Assembly (NCBI RefSeq): GCF_009915685.1
Contig: NZ_JAABLP010000004.1
Strand: one strand, 5' to 3'
From: Pannonibacter tanglangensis
GTDB lineage: Bacteria; Pseudomonadota; Alphaproteobacteria; Rhizobiales; Stappiaceae
Length of the DNA: 64,000 nucleotides
Shown: piece after piece, positions 25,646 to 35,495 of the stretch
Layout: every line of letters starts with the position of its first letter
Numbering within the stretch: the first letter of the stretch is position 1
Program-made: the position numbers and the translations under genes
The notes under the pieces: model-generated
What the model was told of the DNA's origin: nothing
The model's input: the letters and a program-made list of their open reading frames with translations, nothing else
Databases searched by the model: none

Positions 25646-26584
25646 TCAGTTCACTTCGCGGGCGTAGGTCTCGACCGGCGGCACGGCCTTGATCAGCCCG
25701 TTGTCCTTGAGGAAGGTGGCAAAGCGCGTGTACCGCTGCTCGTCGAGCGCCGCCGGGCGCTTGGCAAATCGCGGCAGCGTGTCGCCCCAGGCCCGGCGGT
25801 TCAGCTCGTCGTCGAGGTTCGGATGCGCCTCGATGAACAGCTTCCACGCGTCCTGCGGATGGTTGGTCAGGTAGATCGTCGCCTTCTCGACCGCGGCGAG
25901 GAACCTCGGCAGGCGCGGGTCGTCAAGCTTGTCCTTGTGCGCGACATAGATCAGCTCGTCGAACACGGGCACGCCGTTCTCCTCCGGATAGAACGCCTTG
26001 CCCTTCCTGCCTTCGAGTTCGATCTGGGTCAGCTCGAAGTTGCGGTAGCCGCCGATGATGGCATCGACCTGGCCGGACAGCAGCGACGGCGACAAGGCAA
26101 AGTTCACGTTGATCAGCTCGACATCCTCGATGGTCAGACCCTGCGTCTTCAGCATCTGCCCGAGCATGGCATCCTCGAAGCCGGAGACGGAGAAACCGAT
26201 CTTCTTGCCCTTGAGGTCGGCAAGGCTGCGGATCGGCCCGTCCTCGAGGACAATCAGGGAGTTGAGCGGGGTCTCGATCAGCGTGCCGATCCAGGCCAGC
26301 GGCAACCCCTCGTCGATCTGGGCATGCAGCGTCGGCTGGTAGGACACGGCGATGTCGCCCTGTCCGGCCGCCACGAGCTTCGGGGGCATGGACGGATCGG
26401 CCGGTTCGATCAGCTCGACCTCAAGCCCTTCCGCCGCGAAGTAGCCCTTCTGCTTGGCCACCACCAGCGGGGCATGATCCGGATTGGTGAACCAGTCCAT
26501 CAGGACCGTGAGCTTGTCCGCCGCAAGCGCGGGGGTGGCTGCGGTCAGGGAAAGGGCAAGCACGAGGGAAGCAAGGCGGGACAC
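25646..26584 (-). CDS. thiY: ABC transporter substrate-binding protein for a thiamine precursor, ThiY-like
   Basis: A 312-residue binding protein of the NMT1/THI5-like family, related to proteins that bind hydroxymethylpyrimidine or formylaminopyrimidine. The start is a GTG with AAGGAG six bases before it; the signal peptide ends near TPALAADK. The mature N-terminus LTVLMDWFTNPDHAPLVVAKQKGYF is the family signature. It follows thiX by 87 bp on the same strand under the TPP riboswitch, which supports the thiamine assignment. No ATPase gene follows. Confidence 0.88.
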   Translation of the reverse strand: MSRLASLVLALSLTAATPALAADKLTVLMDWFTNPDHAPLVVAKQKGYFAAEGLEVELIEPADPSMPPKLVAAGQGDIAVSYQPTLHAQIDEGLPLAWIGTLIETPLNSLIVLEDGPIRSLADLKGKKIGFSVSGFEDAMLGQMLKTQGLTIEDVELINVNFALSPSLLSGQVDAIIGGYRNFELTQIELEGRKGKAFYPEENGVPVFDELIYVAHKDKLDDPRLPRFLAAVEKATIYLTNHPQDAWKLFIEAHPNLDDELNRRAWGDTLPRFAKRPAALDEQRYTRFATFLKDNGLIKAVPPVETYAREVN

Positions 26585-26671
26585 GGAATGCTCCTTGGGT
26601 TGCGGTCCGGAGGCCGGACGGAAGAGAAAACGGAAAACCGGAAGAAACGGGAGGGGCATTGGCAGGTCGGA

Positions 26672-27499
26672 TCAGTCTTCCACCTGCCAGGGCACCAGCA
26701 GCCGCGTGAGACGGTCGGCCAGGAAGCGCAGGCTCAGCACCATCACGGCCAGCAGGGCGAGAGCGGCAAACATGACGTCCGTCTGCATCCGCGCGTTGCT
26801 CTGCAGCATGATGAAGGCCAGCCCCCCCTTGGCGCCGACCCATTCGCCGATCACCGCTCCGATCGGCGCAAAGACGGCGGCAATGCGGATGCCGGAGGCG
26901 AGAGCGGGCATCGCCGACGGGATCCGGAACAGGGCCAGGTCCTGCCAGCGCGACGCCCGGTAGAGGCGGGACAGATCCGAGAGGCCCGGCTCCAGACGCC
27001 GCAGACCGTCGAAGAAACTCGACGTCACGGCAAAGAAGATCACCAGCACCGCCATCACGACCTTCGATGCGAGACCGAAGCCGAGCCACAGCACGAGTAT
27101 CGGCGCGATGGCGAACACGGGGAGCGCCTGCGTCACCAGCACGACCGGCAGCAGGCCGCGCCGGATCAGGGGCGACAGCCACATGACCAGCGCCACCAGC
27201 ACGCCGGCAGCCACGCCGAAGGCAAAGCCGAGGAGGGTTCCGGTCAGGGTCAGCCGGGCATGACGCAGGAGAAACTCATGCTGCTCCACAAGGACCGCGC
27301 CAACGGCCATCGGCCCGGGGAGCATGAAGCGGGGAAGTTCGGCCAGACGCACCAGAAGCTCCCACGCCACCAGCAGAAGGGCCAGTGTCAGCACCGGCGC
27401 CAGCAGCCGGCGCAAAAGGCTCAGGCTGCTCCGCAGGCGCCCGCCCTGGTCGGTGGTCCGGAGTTCCGAAGGGCCATAGGGCCCGGAGGCAATCGACAC
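26672..27499 (-). CDS. thiX: ABC transporter permease for a thiamine precursor, ThiX-like
   Basis: A 275-residue inner-membrane permease with about six helices and the BPD_transp_1 EAA loop region (GLRRLEPGLSDLSRLYRASRWQDLALFRIPSAMPAL). It is of the SsuC/TauC/ThiX type. The start is the GTG at 27499 with GGGAG 9 bases upstream; that GGAG is the strand masked by the riboswitch expression platform. First gene of the riboswitch-controlled thiX-thiY unit. A partner ATPase (ThiZ) is needed for transport and must be encoded elsewhere. Confidence 0.88.
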   Translation of the reverse strand: MSIASGPYGPSELRTTDQGGRLRSSLSLLRRLLAPVLTLALLLVAWELLVRLAELPRFMLPGPMAVGAVLVEQHEFLLRHARLTLTGTLLGFAFGVAAGVLVALVMWLSPLIRRGLLPVVLVTQALPVFAIAPILVLWLGFGLASKVVMAVLVIFFAVTSSFFDGLRRLEPGLSDLSRLYRASRWQDLALFRIPSAMPALASGIRIAAVFAPIGAVIGEWVGAKGGLAFIMLQSNARMQTDVMFAALALLAVMVLSLRFLADRLTRLLVPWQVED

Positions 27500-27504
27500 G
27501 ACAA

Positions 27505-27546
27505 GGATCTCCCGTCATCGGTGTGACCGAACGCGCATGGAGATCC
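27505..27546 (-). promoter_or_regulatory. Ribosome-site sequestering hairpin of the TPP switch
   Basis: On the minus-strand RNA, GGATCTCC (27546-27539) is perfectly complementary to GGAGATCC (27512-27505), which contains the SD of thiX. Pairing would hide the SD, giving translational control by the upstream TPP aptamer. The strand 27546-27539 could alternatively pair with upstream leader bases when TPP is absent. Confidence 0.6.
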
Positions 27547-27565
27547 GGGATAAGGCTAAAGGCTT

Positions 27566-27653
27566 CCGTCCCTTCGCCGGCATGACCCGGATCAGGTTCT
27601 AAGGGTTCGGCGTCGAACGCCATCTCAGCTCACACAGGAACACCCCTCGGACC
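27566..27653 (-). ncRNA. TPP riboswitch (THI element)
   Basis: The minus-strand sequence holds the conserved THI-box blocks in order: GAGGGGTGTTC, GAGCTGAGATGG, ACCCTTAGAACCTGATCCGG and GTCATGCCGGCGAAGGGA. These are the pyrimidine-binding and pyrophosphate-binding arms of the TPP aptamer. The closing P1 helix pairs TCCG at the 5' end with CGGA at the 3' end. It lies 67 bases upstream of thiX, and its presence shows that thiX-thiY are repressed when thiamine pyrophosphate is plentiful. Confidence 0.97.
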
Positions 27654-27742
27654 GGCGCAGACCATGCGTGTTTGCGCCGCTGTTGGCAAGATGGAAAATC
27701 AGGGGAAGTGCGTGCGGGAGGAATACAACAAGGGCCTCGACC

Positions 27743-27975
27743 GTCATTCCGGACAAGGGGAGCGGAGCGAACCGGAGATCCGGGGCCGATCCCAGGGCCT
27801 GACCCGGACCTGACCCGGGCCTGACCTGGGATCTGGCAGGCCGGTGCGAGCGAAAGCGGGCTCCAAACTGCTCCGGCTTGAGCCGCAAGCTCGCGACCGG
27901 GCGTGCCGCGCTCCGCGCGTCTGATGTCTGGATCCCGGATCGGCGCTTCGCTTCGCTCAGCTGGTCCGGGATGAC
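27743..27975 (+). repeat. Dispersed intergenic repeat, copy A
   Basis: Begins GTCATTCCGGACAAGG and ends GGTCCGGGATGAC, so its ends are inverted repeats. Internal blocks shared with the other copies are GAGCGAACCGGAGATCCGG, GTGCGAGCGAAAGCG, a CGCGCTCCGCGCG-like hairpin and CTGGATCCCGGAT-CGGCGCTTCGCT. It fills the gap between the TPP riboswitch and the gene at 28048. Confidence 0.85.
27796..27828. repeat. 11-bp triplication inside repeat copy A
   Basis: Three head-to-tail units of about GGCCTGACCCG (27796-27806, 27807-27817, 27818-27828) inside copy A. The other copies lack this exact expansion. Confidence 0.8.
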
Positions 27976-27994
27976 GTCCGTCGGCTGGGTCCGG

Positions 27995-28027
27995 CCAAAA
28001 CCAGAACGGGGCCCGAAGGCCCCGTTC
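27995..28027 (-). terminator. Terminator after the gene at 28048-29739
   Basis: Perfect 10-bp stem (28004-28013 with 28018-28027) capped by a UUCG tetraloop on the minus-strand RNA, then TGGTTTTGG. Twenty bases after the stop codon. Confidence 0.8.
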
Positions 28028-28047
28028 ACGTCCATGTGCAGGTGACG

Positions 28048-29739
28048 TCAGCCGTTGGTCCAGGACGCCATTGCCTGTTCGAGGGCGCGGGCACCGGGGG
28101 TGCCCTTCTCGAGGGTCAGGATGGCGCGCTTGCCCGTCTCGTAAAGCATCGGAATGTCGATCCAGCCACGCTCGCGCATCAGCGCAAGGTTGCGGTCACG
28201 CTCGTTGTCGATGCTGGACAGCGCGATCCAGAAGTAGCCCGGAGCCACCTTGACCGACGCCCCGAGCAGGGCGTCGCCGCGGGCTTCCTCGGTCGGCTTC
28301 ATCACCAGCCCCGGGACGTTGGCCACGTCCTTGCCGGAGAAGCCTTCGGGCAGCTGATACTGGATCTCCACGAGATGGCTCGCCGGCAGCGAGGCGTCCG
28401 TGTTCGGCTTGATGCGAACAGACACGGTGATGTTGCGATCCGGGATCTCGGCCTGCGCGGCAAGGACCTGGACCTTCTTGCCGGAATTGTCGGTCTCCTC
28501 GACAACACTCCAGGCGACGCGCCCCTGCGAGGCCGTACCCGAGCCGCTGGCATCTTCGCCCTCCTCGTAGAGGATCGAGCGCTGTGCGACGATCGATTCG
28601 GCCGGAACCTCGGTGGCCGGAGCCGGCGCGGTGACGGCCGGGGCAACCGGCGCCGGTGCGGCGGGCGCGGTCGCGGCCGGCTGCGGCGCGGGCTGCGACG
28701 GCGTGATCAGCGTGGTGGTCACGGTCCGGGCATCGGGGGCAACGGCCGGCTCGCCGCTGTCGGTCAGCAGGCGGTCATTGGTCTTCTCGACCCGTCCGTT
28801 CTCGGCCGTTGCCGGGGCGCCGTCCTGGGAGGCAGCCGGCTGCGCCGGTTCTGTCGAGACGGCGGTTTCACTGCCACCGGAGAACAGGCCTGCGACCATG
28901 TCGCGCTGACTGAACAGGACCGCCGCAAGGCCGATGATGATCACGACCAGGCCGCCAAGGAACACATAGCGCGTGATCGGCGTGCCGCCGGTACCCCGGT
29001 CCGCGGCGCGGGCGCGCGGCGGCTTGCGGGAGGGGGCGGCCTGGGCCGCAACCGGCTTGTCGACGGGAAGTTCAGGCTCCGGGCGCCGGTCGAACCGCGG
29101 GTCGGCCGGGCGCGGCTGGGCTGCAGCCTCGGGGGCCGGCATGCGCACGGCCGCGGGCTGGGCCGCTTCGGATCCGAAGCTCGGCTCGCGCCGCAGCACC
29201 GGATCCACGGGCGCGGCCGGGGCAGCCTCGGGCGCGAAGGCGTCACGCGCCGTCTGGACGGCCCGCGACGATGCCTGACCGAGACGCTCGGCTTCCTGCA
29301 GGGTTGCCCCGAGCGGCGTGCGCTGCGACGGCGCGGGAGACAGGGCCGGCGATGATGCCGGCGACGGGGCCGACGTCAGGCCGGAAGACTGGGGCTGCAC
29401 CTGCGGCGGCACGGCGGCCTGCCCAGAGGTCGGCATCGGTGCCGGTTCGGGTGCCCGCGCCATCGGCGGCGCAACAGGCGCCTGCTCCGGCACGGCCGGG
29501 GCGCTCGGACGGCTGGCCATCAGCGTTTCCCGCGCGGCTTCGGCCTCGACCTTGCGGATTGCCTCTTCCAGACGCAGCTGTTCTGCGGTGATCTCGGCCG
29601 GCGTGAGCGGCGGCTCGTAGGCCTTCAGCTGGCTGACGATCGCGTTCCGCGCGCGGCTGTAGACATTTCTGCGCGCCGCACCGTTGTTTTCCGGAAGCGA
29701 GGCGATCGTTTTCTTCAGGATCGAATAATAATCAGCCAT
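28048..29739 (-). CDS. Conserved one-TM protein of unknown function
   Basis: A 563-residue protein in three parts. The N-terminal cytosolic helical domain (1-75; MADYYSILKKTIASLPENNG, AARRNVYSRARNAIVSQL) resembles a conserved Hyphomicrobiales module. A long Pro/Ala-rich linker reaches a single membrane helix (257-277). The extracytoplasmic part is another Pro/Ala linker followed by a folded C-terminal domain (about 395-563; ILYEEGE, GRVAWSVVEE, ALMRERGWIDIPMLYETGKRAILTLEKGTPG). I take the ATG at 29739; a GTG seven codons earlier is possible. Function unknown. It is next to purA, but terminators on both sides suggest its own transcript. Confidence 0.72.
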   Translation of the reverse strand: MADYYSILKKTIASLPENNGAARRNVYSRARNAIVSQLKAYEPPLTPAEITAEQLRLEEAIRKVEAEAARETLMASRPSAPAVPEQAPVAPPMARAPEPAPMPTSGQAAVPPQVQPQSSGLTSAPSPASSPALSPAPSQRTPLGATLQEAERLGQASSRAVQTARDAFAPEAAPAAPVDPVLRREPSFGSEAAQPAAVRMPAPEAAAQPRPADPRFDRRPEPELPVDKPVAAQAAPSRKPPRARAADRGTGGTPITRYVFLGGLVVIIIGLAAVLFSQRDMVAGLFSGGSETAVSTEPAQPAASQDGAPATAENGRVEKTNDRLLTDSGEPAVAPDARTVTTTLITPSQPAPQPAATAPAAPAPVAPAVTAPAPATEVPAESIVAQRSILYEEGEDASGSGTASQGRVAWSVVEETDNSGKKVQVLAAQAEIPDRNITVSVRIKPNTDASLPASHLVEIQYQLPEGFSGKDVANVPGLVMKPTEEARGDALLGASVKVAPGYFWIALSSIDNERDRNLALMRERGWIDIPMLYETGKRAILTLEKGTPGARALEQAMASWTNG

Positions 29740-29858
29740 TGGCTCGCTCGTGAGGGACACCGCTCCGGCATGACACCTGGGTCAATGCAAATCAGTCGTG
29801 ACCATTTGTAGGCGCATTGCCAGCATGCGCAAGTGCCGTTTCTGACCTGCCGCAAAGG

Positions 29859-29889
29859 CAGAAATGGGGCGGTCCGCGAACCGCCCCAT
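29859..29889 (-). terminator. Hairpin after purA
   Basis: Perfect 10-bp GC stem (29864-29873 with 29880-29889), 6-nt loop, followed on the minus strand by TTCTGCCTTT. The T-run is weak, so termination may be incomplete. Confidence 0.55.
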
Positions 29890-29914
29890 CACAACGGGGG
29901 TCTGCAGGCTCCGA

Positions 29915-31207
<1,293 letters not shown>

Positions 31208-31461
31208 TGGTGCCCTGCCCTCCTCGAAAAGGAAAAGACTGCCGGGACCCATCTGGGCTCCCAACACACAAAACCCCGGAAACACCCCGGGGCAAACGCG
31301 CCGGACTATAGCCACTTGCGCGCCCGGTTGCGAGCCGAAACATGCGGATTTGGTCGCAAAATGCCTGATCCGCTTTCGGGTTGGGAAAGCGGCTGCAACC
31401 GTGCTAGCCCGTGGCGCAACGGGCCGACGGCCCCCCTCTCCGTTGCGTCGGGACGACGACC

Positions 31462-32358
31462 ATGAACCTGATCAGCTGGCTGCTTCTTGCGGCCCTCAGC
31501 GCCCTCTGGGGCGGCGCCTTTCTGTTTGCCAAGGTGGCGGTGAGCGAGATCCCGCCCTTCGTGCTGGTGTTCCTGCGGGTTGCCATCGCGGTCGCGCTGC
31601 TGCAAGGCGTGCTCTACCTGTCACGGCAACGCCTGCCCTCGGACCGGTCCAGCCTGGGGGCCTTCCTGCTCCTGGGCCTGCTCAACAACGTGGTGCCGTT
31701 TTCGCTGATCTTCTGGGGCCAGACCGGAATTGCCGCCGGGCTCGCCTCGATCCTCAACGCCACGACCCCGATGTTCACCTTCCTGGTCGCAGCCGTCCTG
31801 TTCCGCCAGGAAGAGGTCTCGCTCTCGCGCATTGCCGGCGTGCTGCTGGGCTTTGCCGGCGTCGCGGCGATGCTGTCTGCCAGCCTCGCCGGCCTCACCA
31901 GCGACCCGCTCTGGGCGCAGGCCGCCTGCCTTGGAGCCGCGGTCTCCTATGCCTTTGCCGGCGCCTTCGGCCGGCGGTTCCGCGGCACGCCACCGCTGGT
32001 GACCGCCACGGGCCAGCTCACCGCCTCGACGCTGATCATGGCGCCCGTTGCCCTGCTGACCGCTGGGTCCTGGTCTCCCGTCGACGTCAGCCTGCTGGTC
32101 TGGGGCAACGTGCTGGCGCTCGGCGTCTTTGCCACTGCGCTGGCCTATCTGCTGTTCTTCCGGCTGCTGGCGCGGGCCGGGGCAACCAACACATCGCTGG
32201 TGACCCTGCTGATCCCGGTCTGCGCCCTGCTCTTCGGTCATCTGCTTCTGGGCGAGAGGCTCTATCCGGTGCAGTTCGCCGGGCTTGCGGTGCTGCTCGC
32301 AGGCCTGGTGCTCCTCGACGGACGTGCCGTGCGCGCCCTTATCGCCGCACGCAGATGA
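31462..32358 (+). CDS. EamA/DMT-family membrane transporter
   Basis: A 298-residue inner-membrane protein with about ten hydrophobic helices arranged as two EamA repeats (first ALWGGAFLFAKVAVSEIPPFVLVFLR; second CLGAAVSYAFAGAFGRRF and VTLLIPVCALLFGHLLLGERL). Members export metabolites such as amino acids; the substrate here cannot be inferred. The start is the ATG opening MNLISWLLLAALSALWGG; the SD is weak. Single gene, divergent from purA and convergent with serA. Confidence 0.88.
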   Translation: MNLISWLLLAALSALWGGAFLFAKVAVSEIPPFVLVFLRVAIAVALLQGVLYLSRQRLPSDRSSLGAFLLLGLLNNVVPFSLIFWGQTGIAAGLASILNATTPMFTFLVAAVLFRQEEVSLSRIAGVLLGFAGVAAMLSASLAGLTSDPLWAQAACLGAAVSYAFAGAFGRRFRGTPPLVTATGQLTASTLIMAPVALLTAGSWSPVDVSLLVWGNVLALGVFATALAYLLFFRLLARAGATNTSLVTLLIPVCALLFGHLLLGERLYPVQFAGLAVLLAGLVLLDGRAVRALIAARR

Positions 32359-32455
32359 CCTCGCCAGACAGATGACCTCCCCGCGCACAGGACAGCCTGA
32401 AGCCGCTGACGGCTGCGGCTTCCGAGCAGCCTTGCAACAGCGGAAACCGGGCCGC

Positions 32456-32495
32456 AAAAAACAGGAGGGCGGCGACTGGAAGCCAGTCACCGCCC
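32456..32495 (-). terminator. Terminator after serA
   Basis: A 13-bp stem with one mismatch (32467-32479 with 32483-32495), 3-nt loop, followed on the minus strand by CTCCTGTTTTTT. Confidence 0.75.
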
Positions 32496-32531
32496 GGTCA
32501 GGCATGGACGTCTGTCCCGCCCTGGGAGACC

Positions 32532-34118
32532 TCAGAAGCGCAGCGGCTTCACCTGCTTGACCATCGGCAGCGCGGAGATGGCCGCCAGCGTATCGGCAGG
32601 CACCTCGCCGTCGACCTCCAGCAGCGCGATCGCATCGCCGCCCGGCTCGGTACGACCGAGGTTGAAGGTCGCAATGTTGATGCCGGCATCGCCCAGAAGG
32701 CTGCCGAACCGGCCGATGAAGCCCGGCTTGTCCTCGTTGGTGATGTAGACCATGTGCGGGCCGAGCCCCGCCTCCATGTTGATGCCCTTCACCTGGATGA
32801 TGCGCGGCTTGCCGTCGCCGAACACGGTGCCGGCGACCGACCGCTCCTGCCGGTCGGTGACGACGGTCAGGCGGATGTAGGTTTCATAGGCCCCGGTCTG
32901 GCCCCGGCGCACTTCCTCGACCTGGATGTTGCGGTCGCGGGCGATCGACGGGGCCGAGACCATGTTCACGGTCTGGAGCAGCGGCGTCAGCACACCGGTC
33001 AGGGCGGCCGCGGTCAGCGCCCGCGTGTTCATCTCGGCCACGGCCCCGGCATATTCGAGCCGGACGGCCTTGATGCCGGTTTCCGTCAGCTGGCCGGCGA
33101 AGGAGCCAAGCTGCTCGGCAAGACGCACGAAGGGGACAAGACGCGGGGCTTCCTCGGCCGTGATCGAGGGCATGTTGAGGGCGTTGCTGACCGCTCCCGC
33201 CACAAGATAGTCAGAGATCTGCTCGGCCACCTGCAGGGCGACATTCTCCTGGGCTTCGGTGGTCGAGGCGCCAAGATGCGGCGTGCAGACCATGTTGGGC
33301 GCGCCGAACAGCACGTTCTCCTTGGCCGGTTCCTCGACGAAGACGTCGAAGGCCGCGCCGGCCACATGGCCGCTGTCGAGCGCCGCGCGAAGGGCATGTT
33401 CATCCACCAGACCGCCACGGGCGCAATTGATCAGATAGACGCCGCGTTTGGTCTTCTGCAGGGCATCGGCCGAGATGATGTTGCGCGTCTTCTCGGTCAG
33501 CGGCGTGTGCAGCGAGATGAAGTCGGCGCGGGCAAGCAGCCCGTCCAGATCGACCTTCTCGACGCCAAGATCCAGGGCCCGCTCCGCCGTCAGGAACGGG
33601 TCATAGGCAAGGACCTTCATCTTCAGGCCGATGGCGCGTTCCGCGACAATCGAGCCGATGTTGCCGCAGCCGATGAGACCGAGCACCTTGCCGGTGATTT
33701 CCACGCCCATGAAGCGGGTCTTTTCCCACTTGCCGGCCTGGGTCGAGCCATTGGCCTCCGGGATCTGGCGGGCGACGGAGAACATCATCGCAATGGCATG
33801 TTCCGCCGTGGTGATGGCGTTGCCGAAGGGCGTGTTCATCACGATGATGCCCTTGGCGGTGGCCGCCGGGATGTCGACATTGTCGACGCCGATGCCGGCG
33901 CGGCCGATCACCTTCAGGTTGGTGGCCGCCGCGATGACCTTCTCGGTCACCTTGGTGGCGGAGCGGATGGCAAGGCCGTCATACTGGCCGATGACGGCGA
34001 GCAGCGCGTCCTTGTCCTTGCCGAGTTCGGGGCGGAAGTCGACCTCGACCCCGCGCGACTTGAAGATCTGGATGGCAGCGTCGGACAACTGGTCCGAAAT
34101 GAGAACTCTGGGAGCCAT
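32532..34118 (-). CDS. serA: D-3-phosphoglycerate dehydrogenase
   Basis: A 528-residue long-form (type I) enzyme that oxidises 3-phosphoglycerate with NAD in the first step of serine synthesis. The catalytic/NAD part includes GRAGIGVDNVDIPAATAKGI, the Rossmann motif GLIGCGNIGSIVAE, INCARGGLVDE and the catalytic His in TPHLGASTTEAQENVA. An allosteric-substrate-binding region and a C-terminal ACT domain (ITNEDKPGFIGRFGSLLGDAGINIATFNLGR) follow, so serine feedback is possible. The start opens MAPRVLISDQLS. Second gene of serC-serA, 141 bp after serC. Confidence 0.96.
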   Translation of the reverse strand: MAPRVLISDQLSDAAIQIFKSRGVEVDFRPELGKDKDALLAVIGQYDGLAIRSATKVTEKVIAAATNLKVIGRAGIGVDNVDIPAATAKGIIVMNTPFGNAITTAEHAIAMMFSVARQIPEANGSTQAGKWEKTRFMGVEITGKVLGLIGCGNIGSIVAERAIGLKMKVLAYDPFLTAERALDLGVEKVDLDGLLARADFISLHTPLTEKTRNIISADALQKTKRGVYLINCARGGLVDEHALRAALDSGHVAGAAFDVFVEEPAKENVLFGAPNMVCTPHLGASTTEAQENVALQVAEQISDYLVAGAVSNALNMPSITAEEAPRLVPFVRLAEQLGSFAGQLTETGIKAVRLEYAGAVAEMNTRALTAAALTGVLTPLLQTVNMVSAPSIARDRNIQVEEVRRGQTGAYETYIRLTVVTDRQERSVAGTVFGDGKPRIIQVKGINMEAGLGPHMVYITNEDKPGFIGRFGSLLGDAGINIATFNLGRTEPGGDAIALLEVDGEVPADTLAAISALPMVKQVKPLRF

Positions 34119-34259
34119 GACTAATCGGTCTCCTGCGACCGGGAGCAACGCGGGTGCCTCTACGAGGGCTTGGCGTTCAGGCTCGACCGGGGATGCGGTT
34201 GCAAGGGGCTGCCGGGTAGGCCGGCAGCCGGAGTTGCGATTAAAAGGCGGGCGACTGCC

Positions 34260-35432
34260 TCAGGCTGCGATCTGCAGCTTGGCCTTCTGGATCTCGAAGG
34301 CCCAGTCGAGCCAGGGCAGCAGCGCGGCAACGCTCGCCGGATCGACCGTGGCGCCGCACCAGATGCGGAAGCCCGTCGGCGCGTCGCGGTAGGAGCCGAT
34401 GTCATAGGCAACGCCCTCGGCCTCCAGCGCCGCGACCATCGCCTTGGCGAAGGCAGCCTGGCCCGCCTCGTCAAGCGCGGTCACGGCCGGATCGACGATC
34501 TTGAGGCAGACCGAGGTGTTGGACCGGGTTGCCGGATCGACCGCCAGGAAATCGACCCAGGAGGTGCGACCGACCCAGCCGGTGATCTGCGCCGTGCTTT
34601 CGTTGGCGCGGGCGATCAGACCCTCGAGGCCGCCGATGGACGAGGCCCATTCCAGCGCGTCGATGTAGTCCTCGACGCAGAGCATCGACGGGGTGTTGAT
34701 GGTCTCGCCCTTGAAGATGCCTTCGTTGATCTTGCCCTTGGAGGTGAGGCGGAAGATCTTCGGCATCGGCCAGGCCGGGGTGTAGCTCTCCAGCCGCTCG
34801 ACGGCGCGCGGGCTGAGGATCAGCATGCCATGCGCGCCTTCACCGCCGAGGGCCTTCTGCCAGGAGAAGGTGACGACATCGAGCTTGGAGAAATCCATGT
34901 TCTGGGCGAAGGCCGAAGAGGTGGCGTCGCAGATGGTCAGGCCTTCACGGTCGGCCGGGATCCAGTCGGCGTTCGGGACGCGGACGCCGGAGGTGGTGCC
35001 GTTCCAGGTGAAGACGACATCGCGGCTGAAATCGACCTGCGACAGGTCCGGCAGCTCGCCGTAAGGGGCATCAAGCACGCGCGCGTCGAGCTTCAGCTGC
35101 TTGACCACATCGGTCACCCAGGTGGCACCGAAGCTTTCCCAGGCGAGCATGTCGACGCCGCGGGCGCCGAGCAGCGACCACAGCGCCATCTCGACCGCGC
35201 CGGTGTCGGAGGCCGGAACGATCCCGATGCGGTAATCCGCCGGAACCTTCAGCACGTCGCGGGTCATGGTGATGGCGAGTTCAAGCCGGCTCTTGCCGAT
35301 CTTGGCGCGGTGGGAGCGGCCAAGCGACGTCGTGGCAAGCGCGGCGGCAGACCAGCCGGGGCGCTTGGCGCAAGGACCAGACGAAAAATGGGGATTGGCC
35401 GGGCGCAGTGCCGGCTTTGCAGTCGCAGTCAT
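34260..35432 (-). CDS. serC: Phosphoserine aminotransferase
   Basis: A 390-residue PLP enzyme that transaminates 3-phosphohydroxypyruvate to phosphoserine; it also serves pyridoxal phosphate synthesis. The PLP Lys is in VVTFSWQKALGGEGAHGML. Substrate and cofactor residues lie in HFSSGPCAKRPGW, DTGAVEMALWSLLG and TINTPSMLCVEDYIDAL. It is the alphaproteobacterial long type. An SD-like GAGAGGG precedes the ATG by 7 bases. The leader just upstream has the two hairpins of the serC RNA motif. First gene of serC-serA. Confidence 0.95.
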   Translation of the reverse strand: MTATAKPALRPANPHFSSGPCAKRPGWSAAALATTSLGRSHRAKIGKSRLELAITMTRDVLKVPADYRIGIVPASDTGAVEMALWSLLGARGVDMLAWESFGATWVTDVVKQLKLDARVLDAPYGELPDLSQVDFSRDVVFTWNGTTSGVRVPNADWIPADREGLTICDATSSAFAQNMDFSKLDVVTFSWQKALGGEGAHGMLILSPRAVERLESYTPAWPMPKIFRLTSKGKINEGIFKGETINTPSMLCVEDYIDALEWASSIGGLEGLIARANESTAQITGWVGRTSWVDFLAVDPATRSNTSVCLKIVDPAVTALDEAGQAAFAKAMVAALEAEGVAYDIGSYRDAPTGFRIWCGATVDPASVAALLPWLDWAFEIQKAKLQIAA

Positions 35433-35435
35433 GGT

Positions 35436-35495
35436 GCTACCCTCTCAGATAGGCGCCCCTCGTTGGGGAGGGGTGTCCCACGGACGGTGGTACTG
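35436..35495 (-). ncRNA. serC leader RNA motif
   Basis: On the minus strand, immediately before serC, a small hairpin GTCC-GTG-GGAC (35485-35475) is followed by a second hairpin CCCCTC-CCCAAC-GAGGGG (35473-35456). Then come CGCCTATCTGAGAGGG, carrying the ribosome site, and the ATG. This arrangement agrees with the serC RNA motif described upstream of serC in alphaproteobacteria, thought to regulate serine/PLP genes. The exact consensus could not be aligned here. Confidence 0.62.

Noticed and set aside
25502..27526. A 674-codon plus-strand frame running through the tandem repeats and antisense to thiY/thiX
   Set aside because: It crosses two real genes in antisense and begins within a minisatellite; its residue composition (Gln, Arg, His) is that of a shadow frame.
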